Shown: positions 9,592 to 18,660, counted from the first letter of the stretch. The stretch: DNA of 64,000 nt from VRUE01 sp963747765 (GCA_963747765.1 CAVVGH010000005.1:186001-250000); one strand, 5' to 3'. Program-made: numbers and translations. Notes: generated from the letters alone by a model not told the origin.

Positions 9592-10655
9592 GTCGCCTGC
9601 TGATCACCGGCGGGGCCGGGTTTGTCGGCTCGAATCTGGCGGTTGCGCTCGCGGCGCGCCACCCCGACTGGGAGATCGTCGCCCTCGACAACCTCTATCG
9701 CCGCGGGGCGGACCTGAATCTTCCCCGCCTCGAGCAGGCCGGCGTCGAGTTCGTGCGCGGCGACGTGCGCGAGCCCGGCGACCTGGAGCGGCACGCCGAG
9801 ATCGACGCGATTGTCGAGTGCTCCGCGGAGCCCTCGGTGATGTCGGGAACGGACGGCGACACCTCATACCTGCTGCACACCAACCTGACCGGCGCCTACA
9901 ACTGCCTCGAGCTGGCGCGCCGGGCGGGCGCCTTCGTGCTCTTCCTCTCGACCAGCCGCGTCTACCCGGTGGCGCCGCAGCTGGACCTGGCGCTCGAGGA
10001 GGCCCCGACGCGCTTCGAGCTGGCCGATGACCAGCCGCTCCCCGGCGCCTCCGCGGCGGGGATCTCCGAGCAGTTCCCGCTGGAGGGTGCGCGCACCCTC
10101 TACGGGACCACCAAGCTCGCGGCCGAGCTGCTGATCGAGGAGTACCGGGCGGCCTTCGACCTGCGGGCGGTCGTCGACCGCTGCGGGGTGATCGCCGGGC
10201 CCTGGCAGATGGGCAAGGTCGACCAGGGCGTCTTCACTCATTGGATGCTCTCGCACCGCTTCGGGCGGCCGCTCACCTACATCGGCTTCGGCGGCGCCGG
10301 CAGGCAGGTGCGCGACCTGCTCCACGTCGACGACCTCGTTGACCTGGTCGAGCGACAGCTCCTCGAACCCGAGCGCTGGGACGGGGGCGTCTTCAACGTC
10401 GGCGGCGGGCGTGAGTGCTCCCTCTCGCTGCGCGAGACGACCGAGATCTGCCGCGAGCTGACCGGCAACGAGGTGCCCATCGAGCCGGTCGTCGAGACCC
10501 GGGCCGGGGACGTCCCGGTATACCTATCGGACTGTGGCAAGCTGTTCGGGTTCGACGAGTGGCGCCCGCGCCGCAGCGCCCGCCAGGTCCTCGCCGACAT
10601 CGACGCCTGGATCGCCGCCGACGAAGAGCGGATCGGCCAGGCCCTAGACATCTAA
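9588..10655 (+). CDS. NAD-dependent epimerase, CDP-paratose 2-epimerase-like
   Basis: 355 residues, an extended SDR. The N-terminus shows TGGAGFVGSNLAVALA, then DNLYRRGADLNLPRL, a segment characteristic of the CDP-paratose/tyvelose epimerase group. The catalytic Ser is in LSTSRVYP, and the YxxxK pair is YGTTK. Near the C-terminus RQVRDLLHVDDLVDLV and FNVGGGRECSLSLRET are typical. It starts at TTG 9588 inside the stop of the GT-C-like gene, so it is translationally coupled to it, and a second epimerase of the same group follows. Its product is probably a 2-epimerised nucleotide sugar, but the family is broad and paratose/tyvelose itself is not shown. Confidence 0.8.
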   Translation: MSRLLITGGAGFVGSNLAVALAARHPDWEIVALDNLYRRGADLNLPRLEQAGVEFVRGDVREPGDLERHAEIDAIVECSAEPSVMSGTDGDTSYLLHTNLTGAYNCLELARRAGAFVLFLSTSRVYPVAPQLDLALEEAPTRFELADDQPLPGASAAGISEQFPLEGARTLYGTTKLAAELLIEEYRAAFDLRAVVDRCGVIAGPWQMGKVDQGVFTHWMLSHRFGRPLTYIGFGGAGRQVRDLLHVDDLVDLVERQLLEPERWDGGVFNVGGGRECSLSLRETTEICRELTGNEVPIEPVVETRAGDVPVYLSDCGKLFGFDEWRPRRSARQVLADIDAWIAADEERIGQALDI

Positions 10656-10682
10656 GCCACTGAGGAAAGGGAGCAGACGCAG

Positions 10683-11756
10683 ATGCCAGCAGCGATCGTG
10701 ACCGGTTCAGGAGGACTGATCGGCTCCGAGGCGGTGGGCCACTTCGTTCGCGCCGGCTATGACGTGATCGGCATCGAGAACGACATGCGCGCCAGCTTCT
10801 TCGGCGCCGAGGCCTCCACCGCGCACGTCACCGAGCGGCTGGTTGCCGAGCACGCCGAGTTCCGCAGCGAAGACGCCGACATCCGCGACCGCGGCGCCCT
10901 CGAGCGGATCTTCCGCGAGCGCGCCGGCCAGATCGAGCTCGTCGTCCACACCGCCGCGCAGCCCTCCCACGACTGGGCCGCGAGCGATCCCCAGACCGAC
11001 TTCGGCGTCAACGCCAACGGCACCCTCAACCTGCTCGAGGCGACCCGCACCCACGCGCCGGAGGCCACCTTCGTCTTCTGCTCGACCAACAAGGTCTACG
11101 GCGACACGCCGAACCGGCTGCCGCTGCAGGAGCTGGAGATGCGCCTCGAGCTGCCCGCGGACCACCGCTACCACCGAGGCATCGACACCTCGATGTCGAT
11201 CGACGCCTCCACCCACTCGCTGTTCGGCGTCTCCAAGGCCGCCGCGGACCTGCTCGTGCAGGAGTACGGGCGCTACTTCGAGATGCCCACCGTCTGCTTT
11301 CGCGGCGGCTGCCTCACCGGTCCCCAGCACGCCGGCGCCAAGCTGCACGGCTTCCTCGCCTACCTGATGAAGTGCACGGTCACCGGCACCCCCTACACGG
11401 TCTTCGGCTATGACGGCAAGCAGGTCCGCGACAACATCCACAGCGCCGATCTGATCGCCGCCTTCGAGGCCTTTCACAAAGCGCCCCGCGCCGCCGCCGT
11501 CTACAACATCGGCGGCGGGCGGCACAGCAACTGCTCGATGCTCGAGGCGATCGAGGCCTGCGAGCGGATCTCCGGCCGCGAGCTCTCCTGGGAGATGGGG
11601 GAGGAGCCGCGGATCGGCGACCACCGCTGGTGGATCTCCGACCTGGCGCCCTTCGAAGCCGACTACCCCGACTTCAAGCTGCGCTACGCCATCGAGGACA
11701 TCCTGCAGGAGATGCACGAGCAGAACCTCGAGCGCTGGAGCGTCCCGGCGGCATGA
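10683..11756 (+). CDS. NAD-dependent epimerase, CDP-paratose 2-epimerase-like, Phe at the catalytic Tyr position
   Basis: 357 residues. TGSGGLIGSEAVGHFVRA is the NAD-binding motif, then VHTAAQPSHDWAASDPQTDF and CSTNKVYGDTPNRLPL, which strongly resemble the CDP-paratose 2-epimerase group. Where other SDRs have YxxxK, this protein has FGVSK within THSLFGVSKAAADLL, so the usual catalytic Tyr is Phe. The rest (CFRGGCLTGPQHAGA, YNIGGGRHSNCSMLEA) is well kept, so it is unlikely to be a decayed copy. A clear ribosome binding site (aggaaagggag) lies about 8 nt before the ATG. Its stop overlaps the next GT2 start (ATGA). Confidence 0.8.
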   Translation: MPAAIVTGSGGLIGSEAVGHFVRAGYDVIGIENDMRASFFGAEASTAHVTERLVAEHAEFRSEDADIRDRGALERIFRERAGQIELVVHTAAQPSHDWAASDPQTDFGVNANGTLNLLEATRTHAPEATFVFCSTNKVYGDTPNRLPLQELEMRLELPADHRYHRGIDTSMSIDASTHSLFGVSKAAADLLVQEYGRYFEMPTVCFRGGCLTGPQHAGAKLHGFLAYLMKCTVTGTPYTVFGYDGKQVRDNIHSADLIAAFEAFHKAPRAAAVYNIGGGRHSNCSMLEAIEACERISGRELSWEMGEEPRIGDHRWWISDLAPFEADYPDFKLRYAIEDILQEMHEQNLERWSVPAA

Positions 11757-12529
11757 AGCTCTCGGTCCTCATCCCGGCCCAAAACGAGGAGGGGTCGGTT
11801 GGCGAGACCGTGGAAGGCGTCGTCGGCGCCCTCGAGCGAGCGGACCTCGACTACGAGGTGCTGGTCGTCGACGACGGCAGCGAGGACGGGACCGCGGACG
11901 TCGTCGCGGCGATCGCCGAGCACAACCCGCGCGTTCGCTGCCGCCCCTCCCACTACGAAAAGGGCTTCGGGATGGCGATTCGGGCTGGACTCGACCTCTT
12001 CGAGGGCGACGCCGTGGTGATCGCCATGGCCGACGCCTCCGACGATCCCGAGGACGTCGTCCGCTACCACCGCATCCTCGAGGGTGGCGCGCACTGCGCC
12101 TTCGGGTCGCGCTTCGTCCCCGGCGCCGAGGTCCACGACTACCCGTGGCTGAAGCTGATCATCAACCGGCTCGCGAACTGGTTCATCCGGGTCCTCTTCC
12201 GCCATCGCTACAACGACACCACCAATGCCTTCAAGGGATACCGGCGCGAGGTGATCGAGACGATCCAGCCGCTGCTCTCCAAGCACTTCAACCTGACCGT
12301 CGAGATGCCCCTCAAGGCGATCGTCCGCGGTCACAGCTACGAGGTGATCCCCACCTCGTGGACCAACCGCACAACGGGTGAGGCAAAGCTGGCGATGAAA
12401 GAGATGGGCAGTCGCTACCTGTTCATCGTCCTCTACGTATGGCTGGAGCACACGCTGAGCCGTGGCGACTACCGGGTTGGACCGCAGCAGCGTCGCCAGT
12501 CCAGCGACTCGGGCAAGCTCCCAACCTGA
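11753..12529 (+). CDS. GT2 family glycosyltransferase, DPM1-like
   Basis: 258 residues starting MKLSVLIPAQNEEGSVGET. The nucleotide-binding motif VLVVDDGSEDGTADVV and the metal-site region MADASDDPEDV (in place of DADLQDPPE) are in order, followed by FGSRFVPGAEV and NDTTNAFKGYRREVIE. The C-terminus has one weak hydrophobic stretch (YLFIVLYVWLEHTL) rather than a full membrane anchor. This pattern fits dolichol-phosphate-mannose-synthase-like enzymes that make polyprenyl-phosphate sugars. The start overlaps the upstream epimerase by ATGA, making 7585-12529 one co-directional unit. It converges on the tandem GT2 with a 9 bp gap. Confidence 0.82.
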   Translation: MKLSVLIPAQNEEGSVGETVEGVVGALERADLDYEVLVVDDGSEDGTADVVAAIAEHNPRVRCRPSHYEKGFGMAIRAGLDLFEGDAVVIAMADASDDPEDVVRYHRILEGGAHCAFGSRFVPGAEVHDYPWLKLIINRLANWFIRVLFRHRYNDTTNAFKGYRREVIETIQPLLSKHFNLTVEMPLKAIVRGHSYEVIPTSWTNRTTGEAKLAMKEMGSRYLFIVLYVWLEHTLSRGDYRVGPQQRRQSSDSGKLPT

Positions 12530-12538
12530 GCCCCGCGG

Positions 12539-14194
12539 TCAGATTGCCGGCAGCCCGCGCCGCAGGCGCCCGGGTAGGCGCCGCCAGCGGCGGCGCGTCC
12601 AGGCGAGGTGCGAGGAGAGCCGCGGCAGTCCCCGATACAGGTGCGGATTGCCGAACGGGTCGACGGCCGCGAAGTGCCGCCAGCGCTCCACCAGCCGGTG
12701 GAACTCCCATTCCTCGACCTCGGCGACGCGGCTCGAGGACTCGAAGTGGAAGAGGATCAGGTCCGGGTCGTAGACGATGCGGCGGCCGCTGCGGTGCACC
12801 TTCAGGCAGTAGTCGACGTCGTTGAAGTTGACCGGGAAATCCGACGTCAGCCCGCCCAGCTCGTCGAACACCTCGCGCGGGGTCATCATGCAGGCGCCGG
12901 TCACGCCGAGGCAGTTGCGGGCGATCCGCACCGCGTTCATGTAGCCGGTGAAGTCGCCGGCAAAGCCGCGGTAGATGTGGTCGGGAAGGCCGTTTTCGAA
13001 GCCGAGGCCGACGTGCTGCAGGCGGGTGTCCCCCCAGACGAGTCTGGCGCCCACCGCGCCGATCCCCTCGTGCGCGGAGTACATCACCATCCGCTCGAGC
13101 CATTCCGGAGTCGTCACGTCGATGTCGTCGTTGAGCAGCAGCAGGTGCTCGCCATCGCTGTGGACGGCGCCCAGGTTGATCTTCGCCGAGAAGTCGAATG
13201 GCCCCTCGAACCGCACCCACCGCAGCCGCTCGCCGGCGATTGCCCGCAGCTCCTCCTCGACGGCCGGCTCGACCGAGTCGTCGGCGACCACGACGATCTC
13301 GTAGTTCCCGTAGGTCGATTTCTCGACGATGCCGCGCACGCAGTTGACGACCAGGACGACCGGCTCGAAGCGCACGTCGCGCACCTGGCCGGCCGTCGGC
13401 AGGACGATGCTGACCAGCGGTTCCCGCTCCAGCTTTGGGTTGAGGTGCAGGACGCCGGGGTCGGCCTCGTCCATCTCCACCTTGGCGGGCAGGCCGATGC
13501 GCTCGCAGTGGGCCTGCACGGCCCGGGCGCCGGCTTCGAAGGCCCACGGCTTGGCGTCGGCCGCGCTCGCCGCCGAGGTATCGAGCATGCGCCAGTGGTA
13601 GAGCACTCGCGGCACGTGGACGACGGAGCGGGCCCGCTCGGTCACTCTCAGAACCAGGTCCCAGTCCTGGGAGCCCTGGAAGTCGGGGTCGAAGCCGCCC
13701 ACCTCCTCGACCAGGGAGCGCCGCAGCACGCTGAGGTGGCAGGTGTACATCTGCGTGCGCATTCGCTCCGGTGACCAGTCGGGCTTGAAGAAGGGCGCCG
13801 AGTGGTGCCCGCGCAGGTCGATCTTGTCCTCGTCGGTGTAGACATAGTCGGCGTCGGGGGTGGCCTCGATCGCCTCGGCGACGTGCGCGAGCGCGTCGGG
13901 GTGCAGCTCGTCGTCGTGGTCGAGCAGGGCGACGAACTCGCCGCGCGCCATCTCCAGGGCGTCGTTCGAGGCGACGACGATGCCGGCGTTGTCCTCCCGG
14001 TGCTTGACGCGGATGCGGTTGTCCTTGGCCTGCGCCGTGGCGAGGATCTCGCGCACCTGCGGCTGGCGGGAGCCGTCGTCGACCAGGCACAGCTCCCAGT
14101 CCCGGCAGCCCTGGCGCTGCACCGAGCGCAGCATCTTGCGCAGCACGGCGGGGGACGTTTCGTAGACGGGGGTGACGATCGAGAAGCGCGGCAT
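12539..14194 (-). CDS. tandem GT2 glycosyltransferase (two catalytic domains)
   Basis: 551 residues with two GT2 domains. The first (residues 1-210) opens RFSIVTPVYETSPAVLRKML, with VDDGSRQP and ALLDHDDELHPDALAH. The second (about 265-520) opens PLVSIVLPTAGQV, with IVVVADDSVEPAV and LLLNDDIDVTTPEWLERM, then NFNDVDYCLKVHRSGRRI and an ED-type region with FHFESSSR. Enzymes of this layout add rhamnose or other deoxysugars during surface-polysaccharide assembly, often two linkages in one protein. It follows the coiled-coil gene by 12 bp and is probably cotranscribed from the promoter in front of that gene. The C-terminal RRRWRRLPGRLRR is basic and may touch the membrane. Confidence 0.85.
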   Translation of the reverse strand: MPRFSIVTPVYETSPAVLRKMLRSVQRQGCRDWELCLVDDGSRQPQVREILATAQAKDNRIRVKHREDNAGIVVASNDALEMARGEFVALLDHDDELHPDALAHVAEAIEATPDADYVYTDEDKIDLRGHHSAPFFKPDWSPERMRTQMYTCHLSVLRRSLVEEVGGFDPDFQGSQDWDLVLRVTERARSVVHVPRVLYHWRMLDTSAASAADAKPWAFEAGARAVQAHCERIGLPAKVEMDEADPGVLHLNPKLEREPLVSIVLPTAGQVRDVRFEPVVLVVNCVRGIVEKSTYGNYEIVVVADDSVEPAVEEELRAIAGERLRWVRFEGPFDFSAKINLGAVHSDGEHLLLLNDDIDVTTPEWLERMVMYSAHEGIGAVGARLVWGDTRLQHVGLGFENGLPDHIYRGFAGDFTGYMNAVRIARNCLGVTGACMMTPREVFDELGGLTSDFPVNFNDVDYCLKVHRSGRRIVYDPDLILFHFESSSRVAEVEEWEFHRLVERWRHFAAVDPFGNPHLYRGLPRLSSHLAWTRRRWRRLPGRLRRGLPAI

Positions 14195-14206
14195 GGGCTT
14201 GGCCGC

Positions 14207-14488
14207 TTAGGCCTGCCGGCTGCGAAGCACGCGCAGGGCCCTTCCGAGCACCCGTCCGAGACCTGGAACGCGGGCTTGGATCAGCGCTGCCATGGCCGAT
14301 GCCCGCCGCGATCGTTCGTCGAGCTCGGCGAGTCGTCCCTTCGCCGCGCCGAGTTCCACGTCCTTGCTGATCAGCAGGTCGCGCAGCCTGAGGATCTCCT
14401 GATCCTTGCGCGCGAGCTCCTCGCGCAGCTCGGCGTTACTCTGCTGCTCGGATGAGCGGGAACCCGTCGACATTGCGTGCTGGGGCAT
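14207..14488 (-). CDS. small coiled-coil protein
   Basis: 93 residues. Residues 15-60 (SNAELREELARKDQEILRLR and onward) have strong heptad character; the C-terminus GLGRVLGRALRVLRSRQA is a basic amphipathic helix. No catalytic domain is visible. The ATG at 14488 is preceded by TAGACT at exactly 8 nt, the promoter pattern seen at other gene starts here, and the tandem GT2 lies 12 bp downstream. Coiled coil plus basic tail resembles the ends of surface-glycan glycosyltransferases and may be a free-standing partner or scaffold for the downstream enzyme. Not a recognised family. Confidence 0.55.
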   Translation of the reverse strand: MPQHAMSTGSRSSEQQSNAELREELARKDQEILRLRDLLISKDVELGAAKGRLAELDERSRRASAMAALIQARVPGLGRVLGRALRVLRSRQA

Positions 14489-14496
14489 CCCGGCGC

Positions 14497-14502
14497 AGTC
14501 TA
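14497..14502 (-). promoter_or_regulatory. -10 box TAGACT for a leaderless transcript
   Basis: Read on the minus strand, TAGACT is followed by exactly 8 nt and then the ATG at 14488 of the coiled-coil gene. It probably also drives the tandem GT2 behind it. Confidence 0.5.
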
Positions 14503-14597
14503 GTCGGAGCTCCCGTTCTCAGTCGCCGTTTGGTGCCGCTGCAAGCCCTCTCCTGGGCCATGCAGGCTCGGCGATCGTCAGCGGCAGCGGGGGTTGG

Positions 14598-16277
14598 GTG
14601 AGCGCAAACGCCGAGCTGCTGTGGATGCTGCTCGAGCATCTGGTGCTGACCGCCCTACCAGCGGCGGCGGTCACCCTCTTCGCGGTGCGACGCGGACTGC
14701 GCAGCGTGCCGCTCCTGCTCTGCATTGCCCTGGTCGCCTCCGGCGTAAGCGCAATGCTCGCCTTCTGGGCGTTCTACTTCGAACCGCTGGTCGGCAAGAC
14801 GCTGGCCTTCGTTCTGCTGCTCGGGTCCATTCAGGGGATCGTGCTGCTGCGTCCCGACCGGATGGACCGCGAGCTGCTGCGCGAGCTGCTGCCTCCCGTC
14901 GCGCTGTGGGTGCTGGGCAGTGCCTTCGTCCTCTATCTCGGCTTCCTGCACGGCGGCACCGACCAACCGCTCAACATTGCCCAGAACCGCTTCTCGCATT
15001 CGCTGCCAACCGACAACGAAATCCCGCTGTTCTTCGCCAACTGGTTCTACGGACACGGCCACAGCGGCACCGTTCCCGAATACATCGACTGGCTCTCCAG
15101 CGACAGGCCGCCGCTGCAGATCGGCTACGTGCTGGCCCAGCGCCCGTTCGCCTGGGACCAGAACGGACTCCATTACCAGGTCATCGGCGTTGTGGTCCAG
15201 CAGCTGTGGATCGTCGGGATGTGGGCGGTCCTCTGCGCAGCTCGGATTCGGCCGTTCGCCAGGGGCCTCGCGATCTTCGCGGCGATGGCCAGCGACGTCG
15301 GGATCCTGTACGGGTTCTTCGTCTGGCCGAAGCTGGTCGCGGCGGCATTCGTGCTCGGCGCCCTCGCGATAGTGATCTCGGAGGATTGGGCCCGGTTGCG
15401 CCACAACCCGTACGCAGCCGCGCTGTTAGCCGCCCTCTGCGCGCTCGGCATGCTCGCCCACGGTGCGAGCGCCTTTGCGATCGTCCCGCTGCTGATCTTC
15501 GGCGCCCTGCGCGGACTGCCCAGCTGGCGCTGGCTCGGGATCGCGGCCCTCGTGGGAGTCGCCCTGCTCGGACCGTGGTCCGCCTACCAGCGCTTCGCCG
15601 ACCCGCCGGGCAATCGCCTGATCAAGTGGCAGATCGGGGGCTTCATCGGGATCGACGAACGCGGTGTCCTGACGACAATCGCTGACGGCTACCGATCGGC
15701 AGGGCTCGACGGAACGCTCGAAAACAAGTGGGGGAACGTCACGAAAATCGTCGGACAGGTGGAAACGGAAAGGGCGGTCAGCGGCGCGGTCGACTACGTT
15801 GGGGAAGGACATGTCGGGCAGGCGATCGAAGCGCTGCGTATCCCGCGGTTCTTCTCGCTCCTGCCCTTCCTGGGGGTCCTGTTGGTGGCGCCGGTCGCGA
15901 TGCTCGTCGCCCGCCTGCGGAGGAGCCGCGACGGGCCGGACTGGCGCTTTGCCGTCTCGGCGCTCGGCCTGTGCTTGTTGGCCTGCGGTATCTGGGCGCT
16001 GCTGATGTTCGGCGAATTTGACTCCTCGACGATGATCCACGTCGGCAGCCTGGCGATTCCGCTGCTTGCCGTCTGCGCCTGCGCGGTCGGCGCCTATGCG
16101 GTCAGCCCGGGGCTGGGGGTCGGTCTCGTCGCGCTCAGCGCGCTGAGCGCGCTCCTTCTATCGGTACCGGCGCTCAACCCGCTGCCCGGCACCTCCTACT
16201 CGCCGATCGCCGCGGTTCTTGCCGCCGCCAGCCTGGCCGGTTTCGGCCTGGTCGCGTTCCGGTCGGCCGCGCGCTGA
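14598..16277 (+). CDS. polytopic membrane protein, GT-C-like
   Basis: About 559 residues from the GTG at 14598, which sits behind a G-rich stretch. The frame is open upstream to 14406, but that part is arginine/serine-rich and overlaps the divergent gene, so I reject it. About twelve membrane helices are seen, starting LLWMLLEHLVLTALPAAAVT. Between helices 4 and 5 is a polar loop with PTDNEIPLFFANWFYGHGHS and EYIDWLSSDRPPLQIG, in the position of the catalytic loop of GT-C enzymes. Unlike its neighbours it has no large soluble C-terminal domain. Role by context: extracytoplasmic glycosyltransfer or glycan polymerisation; unproven. Confidence 0.7.
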   Translation: MSANAELLWMLLEHLVLTALPAAAVTLFAVRRGLRSVPLLLCIALVASGVSAMLAFWAFYFEPLVGKTLAFVLLLGSIQGIVLLRPDRMDRELLRELLPPVALWVLGSAFVLYLGFLHGGTDQPLNIAQNRFSHSLPTDNEIPLFFANWFYGHGHSGTVPEYIDWLSSDRPPLQIGYVLAQRPFAWDQNGLHYQVIGVVVQQLWIVGMWAVLCAARIRPFARGLAIFAAMASDVGILYGFFVWPKLVAAAFVLGALAIVISEDWARLRHNPYAAALLAALCALGMLAHGASAFAIVPLLIFGALRGLPSWRWLGIAALVGVALLGPWSAYQRFADPPGNRLIKWQIGGFIGIDERGVLTTIADGYRSAGLDGTLENKWGNVTKIVGQVETERAVSGAVDYVGEGHVGQAIEALRIPRFFSLLPFLGVLLVAPVAMLVARLRRSRDGPDWRFAVSALGLCLLACGIWALLMFGEFDSSTMIHVGSLAIPLLAVCACAVGAYAVSPGLGVGLVALSALSALLLSVPALNPLPGTSYSPIAAVLAAASLAGFGLVAFRSAAR

Positions 16278-16314
16278 GCTTGCCAGGGGGACCGCCAATA
16301 CACTCCGTTCCGCC

Positions 16315-17991
16315 ATGGACCGGATGGCCCGCAAAGCGCCCGTAGCGCTGCTCGGCGTCGCACTTGCCGGCTCGGCGGCGCTGGTTCTCCTGCTGACGCG
16401 GGAGATGACCTTCCTTCAGGACACCTGGGAGTTCCTGATGAACCGGCGCGCGCTAACGGCTCACGCCCTGCTCGCGCCTCACAACGAGCACATCGTCGTC
16501 ATCCCGGTTGCGATCGAGCAGCTGTTCCTGCGGCTCTTTGGCATGACCTCGGCGCGACCCGAATTCGCCTTGCTGGCGGTCTCCCTTGCCGTTACAGCCT
16601 TTCTCCTCTTCCTCTACGTGAGGCGCCGCCTGGGCCCATGGCCTGCTTTGTTTGCCGCCGTCCTGCTCCTCTTTCTCGGCCCGGCCTGGGAGGTGCTGTT
16701 GTGGCCGTTCGAGATCAGCTTCGTCGGTTCCGTCCTGTTCGGCCTCGCGATGCTGCTCGCCCTCGATCGCGACGATCGCCATGGCGACGTCGCGGCCTGC
16801 GTCTTCCTCTGTCTCTCCTTCGGGTTCTCCAGCCTGGGCATCCCGTTTGCCGCGGCGGCCGCCGTCGACGTCTTCCAGAAACGCCGCTCGCGCGGCCTCG
16901 GCCGGGCCTACCTGCTGGTCGTTCCCGTGATCCTCTACGCCGCCTGGTACCTGGGATGGGGGTCGGAAGCCGAAACGCACCTGTCGCTTCGCAACGTGCT
17001 GGCCTCGCCGCGCTTCGTGGCGGAATCGATGGCCGTCGCCACCGGCGCGCTGTTCGGCCTCGGCACGACGCCGTTCGGGGACTCGACCGACCCCTCCTGG
17101 GGCCGCGCGATCCTCGTTGCGCTGGTTGTCGTCTTCGCCTTTCGGCAGGTGCGAAAGCCCGGCTTCGCCGTGGGCTTCTGGCCCGTTGCGGCGGCGGCGG
17201 CCACCAGCTGGTTCCTCACGGCCTTCAACCAGATCCCGGGTCGCGACCCCACCACCAGCCGCTACCAGTACATGAGCGTCGTCTTCATCGTCCTCCTGCT
17301 CGCAAACCTGTTGCAGGGGGTGCGCTTCGGCAGGCGCGCGCTGGGTGTCTGCGCTGCCGCGGTCGTCCTCGCGGTGGCGGTGAACCTGGTCGTCCTCAAG
17401 GACGGCAAGAACTCCTTCGAACGCACCTCGGTGCTCACCCGGGCGGACGTGGCGGGCATCGAAATCGCCCATCACACGGTGGAACCCGGCTTTTCGCTCA
17501 CTCCCGATCTCGCCGGCACTACGACCCTAATCGACGTGCAGGCCGCCAAGTACCTGGAAGCCGTCGACGAATACGGCTCACCCGCCTACACGCCCGCCGA
17601 GCTCGCCGCCGCGCCGGACTACGGCCGCCGCCAGGCGGACGTCGTCCTCTCGCACGCGCTGCCCCTCTCGACCTTCACCCGGCTCGGCGGCTTCAACCCC
17701 CGCGACGCGGGCGAAAACTGCATTGCGCTGCCCGCCGCCAAGCCGCCCGGGGCTGCGGCGCCCCCGGCCCAGGAGGTGCCGCTCTCGCCAGGCCTGACCC
17801 GGATCGAGTTAGCCCCCGGGCCGGAAGCGGCCTTCTCGTTGCGCCGCTTCGCCAGCGGCGAATATCCGGTTCCCACCGAAGGGGCTCCCGGCGACTCGGT
17901 GACGATTCTGCGCGTCCCCCGCGATGCCGCCCCCCGCTACCCCTGGTATCTGCAAGTCGAAGCCTCCCAGCTGGCCCGCGTCTGCCGATAG
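16315..17991 (+). CDS. polytopic membrane protein, GT-C-like, with periplasmic C-terminal domain
   Basis: 558 residues from ATG 16315. A -10-like TACACT lies 10 nt upstream. The first helix (VALLGVALAGSAALVLLLT) is followed by a loop with FLQDTWEFLMNRR and LLAPHNEHIVVIPVAIEQL, containing acidic and His residues typical of GT-C first loops. About ten helices in all; after residue 370 the protein becomes a soluble domain of about 180 residues (AGIEIAHHTVEPGFSLTPD onward). This is the third GT-C-like gene in 9 kb. Substrate unknown. No gene follows for 300 bp. Confidence 0.7.
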   Translation: MDRMARKAPVALLGVALAGSAALVLLLTREMTFLQDTWEFLMNRRALTAHALLAPHNEHIVVIPVAIEQLFLRLFGMTSARPEFALLAVSLAVTAFLLFLYVRRRLGPWPALFAAVLLLFLGPAWEVLLWPFEISFVGSVLFGLAMLLALDRDDRHGDVAACVFLCLSFGFSSLGIPFAAAAAVDVFQKRRSRGLGRAYLLVVPVILYAAWYLGWGSEAETHLSLRNVLASPRFVAESMAVATGALFGLGTTPFGDSTDPSWGRAILVALVVVFAFRQVRKPGFAVGFWPVAAAAATSWFLTAFNQIPGRDPTTSRYQYMSVVFIVLLLANLLQGVRFGRRALGVCAAAVVLAVAVNLVVLKDGKNSFERTSVLTRADVAGIEIAHHTVEPGFSLTPDLAGTTTLIDVQAAKYLEAVDEYGSPAYTPAELAAAPDYGRRQADVVLSHALPLSTFTRLGGFNPRDAGENCIALPAAKPPGAAAPPAQEVPLSPGLTRIELAPGPEAAFSLRRFASGEYPVPTEGAPGDSVTILRVPRDAAPRYPWYLQVEASQLARVCR

Positions 17992-18289
17992 CCGCGTGGA
18001 CGGCCAACCAGCGCTGCTCGGCCTGTCACGCCTCCTGCATGACATGATTTTCCTGAGCAGCCGGCGCTTTTTTCGTGCCTGACGGACCGAGGGAATGCAG
18101 CCTCAAGCGGTCTCGGAGCATGGCGCTCTGTTGTGGACATCTATAGGTGGTTGTTCGAACCGAAGTGACGAGACCCGAACCGTTCACGTGGCGGGTAGTG
18201 AGTTACTGGTTCCAGCTGTCAGAGAGGTCGGGAGCGCGCAGGTCCTCATCGGCAGCTGGCTCGTCGAGTCGCAGCTGATCGCCTCGTGA
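17992..18289 (+). other. intergenic stretch, no gene seen
   Basis: Short open frames here have no family signature or start signal. A weak GC-rich stem followed by six T residues at about 18061-18073 could help end transcription of the upstream gene. A small palindrome with GTTCGAACC near 18152 recalls a tRNA T-arm, but no tRNA body is present. Confidence 0.4.
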
Positions 18290-18562
18290 TCAGGGCAGCG
18301 TGCCGGTGAGCGGCTCGGCCGCCTTGGCCTTCGGCGCCTTTGTCGTCTCAACCTCGGGAAAGGACGTCGGGGCGCCGAAGATCTCCTTCTCGATGCGATC
18401 CACCTCGGCCAGCGGAAGCCGCCGCTGTCCGCTGGGGAGGCGGTAGGAGTCGAGGATCTGGCGGTCGATCCAGTTGCGAATCGTGTTCTCATGGACGCCC
18501 AGCCGCTTGGCCGCGTTCTTGATCGTGATCGTCGTGGGGCGAGTCGGCGCCGCTACAGCCAT
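18290..18562 (-). CDS. excisionase/MerR-type helix-turn-helix protein
   Basis: 90 residues. Residues 10-70 fit an HTH_17/excisionase domain: ITIKNAAKRLGVHENTIRNW followed by a wing with QRRLPLAEVDRIEKEIFG. Such small proteins bind DNA at attachment sites or act as regulators. The remains of a tyrosine recombinase lie 120 bp upstream on the same strand, which makes an old int/xis pair the simplest reading. The ATG is preceded by AGGAG about 7 nt upstream. The C-terminal 25 residues are a Lys/Ala/Pro tail without fold. Confidence 0.7.
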   Translation of the reverse strand: MAVAAPTRPTTITIKNAAKRLGVHENTIRNWIDRQILDSYRLPSGQRRLPLAEVDRIEKEIFGAPTSFPEVETTKAPKAKAAEPLTGTLP

Positions 18563-18589
18563 CGGTTGCTCCTATCTCGGCTTTCCTGG

Positions 18590-18660
18590 GTCGCTTGCTA
18601 ATCGTAGCAATTATCGTTTCTATTGTTATTGTAGCTTTTGTATTTACGCCTAAGATGGAC
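18590..18660 (-). promoter_or_regulatory. AT-rich island upstream of the excisionase-like gene
   Basis: About 65 bp of markedly AT-rich DNA with the partly repeated words attgtt and attgta stands out in a GC-rich region. It lies directly upstream of the excisionase-like gene and between it and the integrase remnant. It is probably its promoter and possibly part of an old attachment site. Confidence 0.4.

Noticed and set aside
12423..14090. 555-codon minus-strand frame overlapping the tandem GT2
   Set aside because: Arg/Ala/Pro-rich second frame of the same strand; the GT2 frame carries all motifs.
14406..14597. N-terminal extension of the GT-C-like protein at 14598
   Set aside because: Ser/Arg-rich, overlaps the divergent coiled-coil gene and its promoter; the GTG at 14598 directly precedes the first helix.
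18140..18190. tRNA-like T-arm (GTTCGAACC)
   Set aside because: Only a short palindrome; no anticodon arm, D arm or acceptor stem around it.
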